64,000 nucleotides of DNA from Geosiphon pyriformis (Eukaryota; Glomeromycota; Glomeromycetes; Archaeosporales; Geosiphonaceae), in NCBI GenBank assembly GCA_016748015.1, contig JAAOMT010000752.1:8976-72975 (forward strand). The letters run 5' to 3'. The translations under genes were made by a program, and so were the position numbers. Position 1 is the first letter of the stretch. The number at the start of each line of letters is the position of its first letter. The notes under the pieces were generated by a model. The model made no database searches. It had not been told where the DNA came from and worked only from the letters and a program-made list of their open reading frames with translations. Positions 55,469-64,000 of this stretch are shown here, in pieces.

Positions 55469-56562
55469 TGTTACGGGTAAACTTGGTAGGTATGAAAAAT
55501 GGTAATATTTGGTGCTCTCAATTATTGATGATGCATCTTCCGCGTAATTCTGTTGGCTTAGTCTTGATTATCAGTCTCTGAAGGTCTATTCTTAGATGTG
55601 AATTTTATCCGTTAAGTTTTTTGGTTATAAGGCATAGAGTTTGTCTTTTGTCGATTGCAATGTTTTTCGTAAATGTGAGCTTTCTTCTCCGAGCTAATGA
55701 GCACAGTCGTTAGGGTCTGGTGTTGTCTTTTCGCTCTTCTAGTAAGCTAACAAGATAATATTAATATCCAAAACTTAGGGAGAGCTTCTCTCTTTTACCA
55801 GGCTATTATGAAGTCTATTCTCAGACAGTCGATTTTACTATGTTGCTGCTTCACAAAAAATTAAGACAGAAAAAGAAAGAAAAAGAAAAAGAAAAGAAAA
55901 GAAAAAAGAGAAAAGATAAATTAGTATCGTCAATCACTGTGATCAAGAGTGATTGGTCCAAATTGTTAATAGGTTTGAGGCAGTTATGCTAAGAGCATCT
56001 GTTTTAGAATAGAGGTACAAGACAAGGGTTAATTCACGTAAATTTCACAAAGTTTGAGAACATGAATTCACGATTCTGATTTCTTTTAATAATTGGTTTA
56101 TTTCAGGAAATAAAATAGGGAAGATAATAAAGAATGAAGAGGTATGGATATTTTAATTTCTGGTTTAGAGGTTCGTATCTATTTTTTCTTCTTTGTCTTT
56201 TCTCACTTCTATAACTACTTGCTTTTATACATTCTTTTGGTTTTACAGGATTGCTTTCAATTGTCTTGCTATTGCTAGTTATTGCTTTGTTGTTTCTGTT
56301 ATTGCTTCGTTTTTCTATGTTATCACTAGTTATCCTATATTATAACATGTTATCTGATGTTATTACATGTTATTCTGTGTTATCCTGCATTATAACATGT
56401 TATCCTACGTTATTGCGTGCTATTCTGTGTTATCCTGTATTATAACACGTTATCCAATGTTATAACACATTATCTAACATTATTGCACGTTATTCTGTGT
56501 TATGTCATGTTTTTGGTCACGTTTCTTCATAACTTTGGATCGGTTTTTCTACTCAGGTAACA
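55469..56562 (-). repeat. 5' LTR of element C
   Basis: 1,094 bp, TGTTAC...GTAACA. TATA box CTTTTATA at 56222-56229, purine tract 55868-55917, GTTAT word array 56315-56508. It differs from 46325-47418 almost only by transitions. Confidence 0.92.
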
Positions 56563-56565
56563 CCA

Positions 56566-57360
56566 TTGATGACAGTTTCTTGCTGCAATCAATGGACACA
56601 AGCCTTGGCTGTCGATAATTGGATTGTTGTGGAGTGTGGTGGATGTAGGAATTATAAATGGCAGTGGTTGGTAGTGTTCCTTCTTCTTTTTCTTTTTCTT
56701 TTCCCTTATCTTTGTTCCATTTCCAACTGGAGGCTTCTTCTTGTTCATTGTCAGTCCAAGTCAGATCATTGGTTTCCCAGGTAAGTTCATTTGTCTGCTT
56801 TCCTTTCCTGTTGTCGTTCCAAGAGAGTATTGGTGGCAGCTTGTTGTGTTCTTTATCAGCCCACAACACTTGGTAGGCTTCCCAGGTAGGTTTTGGTTTT
56901 TTTTCTTCAAAGTTGATTAGTGGTGCCATGGTGTTGGTAGCCTTGAAGTGGCCACATATTGCTGATACTCGCATGTGTTGCCCGTTCTAGCTAAGTTGGA
57001 GCTCTTGTGTATTCCAGTCCAGAGTGGCATTCATCTTGGACAGTCAGTCATTACCAACTAGAGCTTGATATTGGGTGGCTTCTATAACAAGTACTTTGAT
57101 TGGTACTATGATGCTGTTAATTTTGATTGGTAAGTCATCGATTTCACTGATTGGAGTCTTGGTCGCTCTATCAGCCGTGATGATTTTGGCGCTAGCAGCT
57201 CGATTAACTCGGCAATCTAATTGATCCATGAGTTGTCGTGTGATGATGCTGCCTGCTGAACCACTGTCAAGAATTAGTTTGATATGATGGCCATCAATTT
57301 TCACATTAGTGTACATGGTGGTAATTGGCTTTTCTTCTAGTGCAGTTCCACTAAATAATG
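56566..57360 (-). CDS. Protease and first zinc-ribbon part of element B
   Basis: Frame 57044-57316: MYTNVKIDGHHIKLILDSGS with the retropepsin D17-S18-G19 intact, the only unmutated protease active site in the window. A TGA in ND*LSKMN (Trp position) follows. Frame 56549-56974 then continues: VSAICGHFKATNTMAPL, LINFEEKKPKPTWEAYQ, a charged Lys/Glu stretch and LVSIDCSKKLSSM, where C cuts the gene at the first Cys pair of the ribbon region. Confidence 0.82.
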
Positions 57361-57383
57361 GTGTGTTTGACGGTTTCTTGAGT

Positions 57384-57985
57384 TCAAATAGAAAAATGGT
57401 ATACAGTAATTTGTTGTTGGTAATTGTTACTGGCAGAATATTGCTGGTACATGTTTGTTGTTTTTGGGTGGATTCCTAGTTGCTGGGTAAGGCATCTTCT
57501 GGGGTAACCAGAAGACTTAAATAGTTTTGGGAATTCCCAGTGCCCAAATTCTGTTGACAAGATCTTGTTTGACTGAAAGGACTGGAAATCAGCTGATGAA
57601 CTACCATCGACAATCTCCAGTTTTGCTGCATGATTCTCAGCCTTTGGACTCCACTGGCCAGTAAGTTTTGTGGTGGGGTCTGAATCATTTAGGATTGATA
57701 AATTGTTGGCAGTTATGGTTGATACATTACCTGTGGTTATTGCTGATAAATTGGGGCCGTTGGTTGATAAATTGGTGCTTGATATACTGGTGGTTGATAA
57801 ATTAATTGCTGCATCATTGGCAGGTAAGTAGTTTGATATTGTGTTGAGTTTGATTGATGATTCGGAGTTGAGAACCGGCAATTGGGGTTTCAATATTGAT
57901 TTTCCGATTATTGGTTATTTAAATGCTGACAACAGTTGATTTGAATATGTCTTTGTTTACCACAATAGTAGCAGATACGCGTTTC
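57384..57985 (-). pseudogene. Gag-protease linker and zinc knuckle of element B
   Basis: A 169-codon frame, Ser/Thr/Asn-rich (TTSISSTNLSTNGPNLS), joins Gag to protease but in another register, so a frameshift has occurred. The knuckle CYYCGKQRHIQINC lies at about 57930-57975 with all four ligands. Confidence 0.65.
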
Positions 57986-58063
57986 CTGTTGCCACTGTTG
58001 ATTGGTTGATGAAGATGGACATGGTTGATTTTGGCCATGAGTAGAGTTTCCTTGATTGTTGTA

Positions 58064-58711
58064 TCATTGTGGAGGCTGATAAATGGCATGATTGTCAGCT
58101 AAGTATCCTTCTAATCTCTTATTAATTGTTTCACTGAACTTCTCCAATTTGGAATCCAATTCAGATGATCTATTCATTACTAGATTAATGGCTTGGACAT
58201 GATTGGCCTCTGACTCAGTGGATTCAAAATCTCTGGCACGTGTGACTGCGTCTTGAAGTGTGCCTGGATGCAATGGATATACATGTTGCAGGATGCTGCT
58301 GCGCAGGCCATAGATAAACTGGTTGAGGATCTGTAGTGCTGTGAAATAGTTGGCGTCAATTGCTTGAATTTGGTGCAGATTTTGATGGAAGCATCCCAGG
58401 TAAGTGGTGACTGCTTCAGTTTCTCTTTGTTTCATGGTGGTGAATGTGTTGACTAGGCAATTGATGCTGTTATTGTTGCTGAAGTATCTTAAGAATTCCA
58501 CTTTGAAGGCATCAAAATCTTGTGGTTTATTAATCAAGCTCTGATACCATAAATTGGCGGTATCCTTGAAAAAGTAGGGAATGGCTTGCATTGCTCGGGT
58601 GTCATTCCATCCATTGGCTGCAATGGCTTTTTCTACATCATTCAGCCATACTTGAGTGTCATTCTCTTTGCTAGTAAAGTTGTCAAGTTTTGCAATTGGT
58701 GCATAGGTCAT
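58064..58711 (-). CDS. Gag capsid core of element B
   Basis: 215 codons: MTYAPIAKLDNFTSKENDTQ, KAIAANGWNDTRAM, NLWYQSLINKPQDFDAF, VEFLRYFSNNNSINC, TTYLGCFHQNLHQIQ and DAVTRARDFESTESEAN. It is homologous to C Gag (shared AKL.NF, NGWN, WYQSL, YLG.F and DAVT.A.DFES). The frame ends with a stop after YQPPQ, before the CCHC. Confidence 0.88.
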   Translation of the reverse strand: MTYAPIAKLDNFTSKENDTQVWLNDVEKAIAANGWNDTRAMQAIPYFFKDTANLWYQSLINKPQDFDAFKVEFLRYFSNNNSINCLVNTFTTMKQRETEAVTTYLGCFHQNLHQIQAIDANYFTALQILNQFIYGLRSSILQHVYPLHPGTLQDAVTRARDFESTESEANHVQAINLVMNRSSELDSKLEKFSETINKRLEGYLADNHAIYQPPQ

Positions 58712-59713
58712 TGGATCTAAGTTGAGTGGTTGTGGTGGCTGTTGCTGGAGTTGTTAAAGAGGTAATGGTTGTTGGGGTGGTACTTGAGGTGGTTGAATTG
58801 GCTTACCGATAGGCTTAATTGGTGGTTGATCAATGACAATAACTGGAGGTAGGTTTTGTTGATGAATTAACTCAGGGTTTTGATTTCTTCAATTTGGCAG
58901 GGTTCGAATATTTGGCATTTCGATTTCCGAATTTTCTAAATGTTGCTGAGTTTGAATGTTTGGGTTTTCTAGGATCGGTTTTGGTAATTAAATTCTTGAT
59001 CTTCGTTTTCTTTTTCTTCTGATTCAGTAATTTCTTAGAGACTGACAGTTCCAAAATTTGGCTGATGAGGCGGTGATTGAAATCCTGATGGTGTTGGCAA
59101 TCTTGATTTAAATCCTTCAAAATAATCACCATATGCTCCTAATAGCTTGTTTTTCTTTTGTTTACTCTGAAATGCAATTCTTGCTAGCAGTATCTTTGTA
59201 CTAGTGGATGCATTTGCTGATGCAATGTTGATGATACTTCTGGACATGTGATGGTATGATGGATATATTGGAAATTCAATTCTTTGTTTCTTCCAATTAG
59301 GAATTTGTATTTCTTTGGGTGTTACTGCTAGTGTCTGTAGTTTTCCTTTGCCCTTGTCTTAATAAGTAATAGGGAATGTCTTTTGTGTATATCTTTCAAT
59401 TTCTTGGTTGATTTCTCTGATGATGGGTGCAAAGCTGTGATTTCTTGGTAAGTTGGTGTGTTGGATTAGTTCCAAATAGAAATTTTCTCTTACTGATTCA
59501 ATATCAACTGGTCTTCTTAGGAAATTGGTGATTCTTTCATTGACATAGAAGTTGAAAGCTAATTCTGCTGGGTAATAGTTGTTGTTTAGGCCTAGCTGCT
59601 GGCTGTACTGTTAAAATAAGAATTTTGCGAATCCTAAATAGTTTGTCCCTATTATTTCTGATTCTGCCACTTTTGGTTTGGTGTTGTTGGTGCTGGTTTT
59701 CTGTAAGATTATA
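58712..59713 (-). pseudogene. Gag N-terminal region of element B
   Basis: Broken frames at 59537-59731, 59035-59247 and in between: GTNYLGFAKFLF, FNFYVNERITNFLRRPVDIE and MSRSIINIASANASTSTKIL then LARIAFQSKQKKNK. A Pro/Gln-rich stretch follows. Conserved with A (17530-18470). Function unknown beyond being N-terminal to the capsid core. Confidence 0.6.
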
Positions 59714-59730
59714 CCTTACAGGGAGCACCA
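59714..59730 (-). promoter_or_regulatory. Primer-binding site of element B
   Basis: Minus strand TGGTGCTCCCTGTAAGG, 2 nt from the 5' LTR end. Confidence 0.75.
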
Positions 59731-59732
59731 AA

Positions 59733-60599
59733 TATTACAGGTGATTATTTCTGTTGTTGAATTAAATAACAAACCCATAACTTGGTGCTCAAAAGCTACT
59801 TCTGTTGATGATGTTCTGTAAGTATTGTATCTGAAGGTTTTGATGAAGTCCTTTGTATAATGAACAGAGATTCAATAGTGTTGATAGTAGATGTATCTTT
59901 TCAAAAGTTTTCCCAATTTCTTTCTCAGTGTGGTGGCTGGATTTAGTTTGGCAGTCGTGCCCTTCTGGTAAGCTATCCGATAATATATAAAATCCTACCC
60001 TTATTTCTGGGTCTTTTACCAGGCTATCCTTAACATCAATAACTCAGTGCTTACTCTTTTAATCAATTAGTATACAACAACAAAATCAAAAAAGAAATAA
60101 AATAAAATAAAGAAATAAAATAAAGAAAATAAAATAAAGAAAGTAGAAAAAATAAGCCAAGACAATTTGGTACGTTAGTATCTCATCAATAGCCATGATC
60201 AAGAGCTATTGTTCCAGCATGGTTAAGTATCAATTATTATTAACATGAAGTGTTAATAGTAGAGAATGAGTTGAGATATGAAATAATTATTTATATGATG
60301 ATTTGGTTTCTAGGCTAAGAATTCTGTGGTATCCATTCTGTCTTTTCTGTTTCTAACACTACTGCTATATATACATAATTGAGATTCCTCAATTCCTCAA
60401 TTCTTCACAACAGGAATCCTGGAATTTCTGAAATCCTGCGATTCTTATGAGAGGAATCTTAGAATTCTGGAATCCTGCAATTCCTCATCAAAGAATCCTG
60501 TAATTCCTGAGAAGAATCTTGGAATTCCACATTTACTATGCCTACTTCTGATTGGCTAATAATTATACTAATATATTTCCTATATTTCTATGAGTAACA
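59733..60599 (-). repeat. 5' LTR of element B
   Basis: 867 bp, TATTAC...GTAACA. TATA box at 60365-60373 (TATATATAG on the minus strand), with the GGAATTCC-like array at 60412-60530. Confidence 0.9.
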
Positions 60600-61062
60600 A
60601 CGGTAATTGATAATACAAATTTTTTTCTTTTTTTCTTTCTTTTTATTTTATTTTCTATTTTTTTCTTTATTCTTTTGTGAAATAACAACATAGTAAAATT
60701 GACTGTCTGAGAATAGACTTCATAATAGCCTGGTAAAAAAAAGAAGCTCTTTCTAAGTTTTGGATATTAACATTATCTTGGTAGCTTACCAAAAGAACAA
60801 AAAGACAATACCAGACCCTAACAACTGCACTCATTAGCTCAGAGAAAATAGCTCACATTAATAAAAAGTTGTAATTAGTGAAAGCCAAATCTTTGTGCCT
60901 TATAACCAAATAACTCAACAGGTAAATTCACAACCAGTAAATAAGACTCTCAAAGACTGATAATCAAAACTAAGTCAATGGAATTACACAAAACATACAT
61001 TACTAATAATTGAGAGCACCAAATATTACTATTTCCCTATTCCACTAAGTTTATCTATAACA
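60600..61062 (+). repeat. 3' LTR of element P, second half
   Basis: Completes 39664-40212: it matches 32319-32751 of the 5' LTR and ends CTATAACA. Confidence 0.85.
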
Positions 61063-61617
61063 GTATTTAGAGCTATGTTTACTGGAACTGTGAATTAACT
61101 AGTTAAACCAAAATTTTAAGTTTTTCTGTCACTTTTTCCCAATTGTTTTGTAATTAATTGATTGTAAACCCAAAATATTAATTAAAAATAGATAAATTGC
61201 TTGAGCAATTTTTTCAGTATGTTCTATTTTGAATAATTTTTCTGTTTTATTTTGTAACATAATTGTAATATCTCCTGTATATTCTGCATATATAACTCTT
61301 CTTCTAACATTTATTTTTTTGCTTGCTAATAATAATTAAGAAGCAATTTGAACTATTGCTTCTGGTGGAATTTTAAGAACAATTTTTAAGTTGATCTTTA
61401 TTAGGAATTTTGGTCAAAGTATTTTTTCTTAGATATTATAGAATATATTTTGTGTTGATTTTGTGGGCTATTTTTAGCTTAATTTTTTGTTCTTTATTAT
61501 CAAAGTATTTAAGTTGTATGGCAGACTGATTTTCAGTCAAGTAAATGAGTGTTGTTGTGATTTTTTCTTTTGGTTTAAGTTTTTCAAATTTGATTATGTA
61601 CTTATTATTTTTACTGG
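61063..61617 (-). pseudogene. Q1 dUTPase and N-terminal flank
   Basis: Continuation of Q1 beyond P. Homologous to E1 930-1470: KIAQAIYL-like motif 4 and a CTGTATATTCTGC region for motif 3 are readable with stops. The 61436-61681 frame contains LTENQSAIQLKYFDNKEQK, matching FENQLLLQLKYFDNHGQG in E1. It stops abruptly at the Q2 LTR, so the zinc ribbons, protease and Gag of Q1 are not in the window. Confidence 0.65.
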
Positions 61618-62590
61618 TATTACCAAAAATTTTTGGTCTCTTTTCTTGAATGTTGTTAATGCCTGTTTGCTGTGAATTCACATTTATTAGAAGTTATTAA
61701 ATCTCTAATAATTGAATTTATCTTTAAATTATCTCTTATAATTTGAACTACTGAACTTATAAGTGAAATGGCCAATTTTGTGCAAATTATCATTTGTAGT
61801 AACTTTGTAGTAAAAGTCAACTCTTTTCCAAAAAATTGCTTGTCTAAAAGCTTACTAAAGATGTATAGTTATTTTGCTTTAAAAGTCAACTTTTTTACAG
61901 GAATTTTGTCTATAAACTACTTTAATATTTATAATAAGAAATGTAAAAGAAAATAAAAAAAATGTAAAAAAAATAGAAAATTGTTAAGAAAATTGTTTTT
62001 TGGTTTAGGTTTGAAATTACTAACAGATTACTGAAATTAGTAGCTAATTAATTTCAAAACATTAATTGAGTTTTTAGAAGTTTTTAAGTGTAAATAGTTA
62101 AAAAATTTGGTTTTTAAGTATTTGATTTTTTTATTACTTTTTGTAAAGTTAATTAATTCGAATTAAGATGATTTTGAATAAAATATATTTGCTCAAAGAG
62201 AAAAGCTTTTCTTTTATACAACTTGTTATAATACTAGTCTATAAACTTAAACTTTCTTCTTTGCTATGATTTCGACAAACTAAAAGATATATTTTGACAA
62301 ACTACAAGTTATTTCAATAAACTATTAACTATTTTAGTGAATTATTTATTATTTTGATGAATTTCTATAAATTTTGGCAAATTCTTAAATGTTATATAGT
62401 GTAGAGTATTGTGTAATTTAATTATTTTAATTTCTATTATATAAATTGGATTATTAATTAACTAGTAATATTTGATAATTTGGTTAAATAATAAGTAATA
62501 ATTTGAGATAATATTAATATATGCTAATTAATAATAAGAATTATAAGAGTAATTTTATGCTAGTTAATAGCTAAAATTCTACTAGTAATA
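61618..62590 (-). repeat. 3' LTR of element Q2
   Basis: 973 bp from TATTACCAAAAAT to AGTAATA, aligned with 19782-20730. TATA box CTTTTATA (minus strand TATAAAAG) at 62211-62218. Confidence 0.75.
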
Positions 62591-64000
62591 TAATCTTCTT
62601 CTTAAAATTAAGCTCCATCAAAGTTCAAGTACTATTTGTAATATTAAAATAGTGATTTAAAATAATTATGGTGATTTGGTCTGAAAATTGTTGAAATTTC
62701 AGTTCTGTTAGTTTGCCAATATATTAAATTTTTATTAATTAAAGTATTGAATTTTGTAAGATATTTTTACAAGTATTGAATAAGTTATAAAGTTTAAGTA
62801 CTGCTCTAAGTTTATAATAAGTGTTTGTTAGTTTAGCTGTTGTTTTGAATTCATTGTGAATTTGTTTTTATATAGCTTTAAAAGTAAGATTTGTTGCTGT
62901 AAGTTCTAATTTTTGTTTATAAAGTATTTTTCTAATATGAAAATATCTATATATAAAGGTATATTTGTTATTTTGTTTATTAAAATACTACAAAAATTTT
63001 TGTTAGGTTGTGGCATTTGATAAAATGTTAATAGAAATGAATAAAAATTTTTTTTTAAAGCTTGCTTCAAAAGTTTTGGTAGTTAACTTCTAGAATAATT
63101 TTTGTTTTTTTTTATAAAAATAATGATTCTGAGAATTATTTACTATTGGTGTTATAGTTTTTTTCTGAATATAATTAATTTAACTTCTATTAATTGTTAT
63201 GAATAAGTCAAGAAGTGTTTTCAAATCTAATATTAATTTCTTGAATATTTGTTAAATATTTCATAGAATAATTATAATGAAGTAAAATACAGTTGTGAAT
63301 AAAATTTAAAAAGATTTTAAAAATAAAAATAAAATTTTGAAAGAAATTAAAATAGAAAAATATGAAAATATTTTTAGATATTGGGTTTTTATATATTTTT
63401 GGTTTTGGGTTTTTTTGTAATTATTTACTATATTTGTGTATTTTAATGTTAAATTAAATGTTTAGATTTGGTTTTTGTTTTATTATAATTATTTGTTTTA
63501 AGTTTTGGGAAATATTTTTGGGATTAATTAAAGAGAAATGTATACCAATTTGTAAAATTAATAGTTCAAAGTTGTTTCTGAAATAATAATGCTTTAATCA
63601 ATTTCTATATGTAACTTTTGCTAAAATTTTGTTATTAAATCTTAATTTATATGATCTATTATCTAGAATTTCATGAATATAAAATAGTCTATCCTATTTA
63701 TGTTCAAATTTTCTACTCCATTGTTTTTCAGCTTTAGTTCTGTGTAAAAAAACTTTGTTTTTTATTTTAAATTCATTGGTAATTAATGGCAATTTATTGT
63801 CATGCTATTTTTTTTGTTAAGCTTGAAAGTGTTCAATATGGGTGGTTGCTATTTGTTATTTCTTTTTTAATATACTCAGAAAAGTATAAGCTCTTTGTTA
63901 AAGTGTTTTCTAAAAGTTTTTTTCATTAATTGATTGCACAAAATATGTTTTTACAGTAAAGTTGATTGGTAATATTGCTGTTTTTCTATAGATTAGATTA
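62591..64000 (-). pseudogene. Q2 internal region: ORF3 and integrase end, cut by window edge
   Basis: Matches Q1 on both sides of the LINE (20731-21230, then 28150-29080), which proves that Q2 lacks the LINE. ORF3 covers about 62600-63150; from about 63600 the integrase C-terminal GPY/F region and beyond is recognisable. No open frame of note. Confidence 0.7.

Larger units (their letters stand above)
46325..56562 (-). mobile_element. Element C: youngest LTR retrotransposon of the nest
   Basis: 10,238 bp with two LTRs of 1,094 bp each. In B the frame is the same on both sides: removing C plus one 4-bp duplicate takes out 10,242 bases, a multiple of three, and rejoins KKLSSM to DNEEYHTT at the spacing seen in C's own copy. 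The 4-bp flanks read ATGG and TTTG in element orientation, so two of four bases have changed. C retains the longest Gag and protease frames and an intact YLDD. Confidence 0.92.
40213..60599 (-). mobile_element. Element B: Ty3/Gypsy element inserted in P's 3' LTR, interrupted by C
   Basis: LTRs are 40213-41096 (884 bp) and 59733-60599 (867 bp). Target duplication is ATGG (40209-40212) and ACGG (60600-60603). The intact sister LTR at about 32313-32330 reads straight through this point. Without C it is about 10.1 kb. Coding order right to left: Gag, protease, zinc ribbons, [C], zinc ribbons, dUTPase, RT, RNase H, integrase, ORF3. Confidence 0.92.
31739..61062 (+). mobile_element. Element P: plus-strand Ty3/Gypsy element, C family, interrupted by B
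   Basis: LTRs are 31739-32751 and 39664-40212 plus 60600-61062. The flanks are ATAT (31735-31738) and GTAT (61063-61066). E1 keeps the unoccupied site as GCAT (near 908-911), so both flanks derive from GCAT by transitions. Without B it is about 8.9 kb, shorter than C because of an internal deletion near 39256. The genes are heavily stopped. Confidence 0.85.

Noticed and set aside
1-64000. Host protein genes, rRNA or tRNA genes
   Set aside because: Every stretch with coding character belongs to a transposable element. I found no cloverleaf-like or rRNA-like sequence by eye; a tRNA scan would settle this.

Overview
The window is an AT-rich eukaryotic, most likely fungal, stretch made almost entirely of transposable elements. 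I see no host gene, rRNA, tRNA or CRISPR array. The Gag, Pol and LINE proteins resemble families I associate from memory with arbuscular mycorrhizal fungi (Glomeromycotina, Rhizophagus-like). That assignment is an inference and was not checked by any search.

Layout. (1) 1-225 is unassigned DNA with a 23-bp minisatellite. (2) 226-3477 is a decayed minus-strand Ty3/Gypsy element, E1, interrupted at 3120-3138 by a perfect 19-bp Tn5/Nextera mosaic end, which points to an assembly artefact. (3) 3478-5100 is a Gag remnant with an intact CCHC knuckle. (4) About 5300-7690 is a hAT DNA-transposon relic on the minus strand. (5) 8073-8537 and 19392-19781 are two halves of one plus-strand Ty3 reverse transcriptase, R. 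Element A (8538-19391, minus) splits them with a perfect 4-bp target-site duplication and itself holds a solo LTR (10077-11008). (6) From 19782 a minus-strand element, Q1, begins. It is interrupted first by a nearly full-length LINE (21231-28139) and then by a plus-strand element P (31739-61062). P's 3' LTR is split by element B (40213-60599, minus), and B is split by element C (46325-56562, minus). Q1 resumes at 61063 and abuts a second Q-type element, Q2, from 61618 to the window end.

The nest R > Q1 > P > B > C gives an insertion order from old to young. Decay follows it: C still has long reading frames, B fewer, and P, A and Q1 are riddled with stops. The LINE is a separate late insertion with a perfect 10-bp duplication. 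Its pre-insertion site can be read from the Q2 copy at 63080-63089.

The LTR elements share one design: LTRs of roughly 0.87-1.1 kb with TGTTAC...GTAACA ends, 4-bp duplications, a TGGTGCTC-type primer-binding site, then Gag with CCHC, protease, a Cys-rich zinc-ribbon region, dUTPase, reverse transcriptase, RNase H and integrase with a GPY/F module. A further conserved frame, ORF3, lies between integrase and the 3' LTR. The zinc-ribbon plus dUTPase insert and ORF3 are the most interesting biology here. Copies differ almost only by transitions. Paired CA/TG differences and TGA codons at arginine positions point to methyl-CpG deamination or a RIP-like process as the agent of decay.
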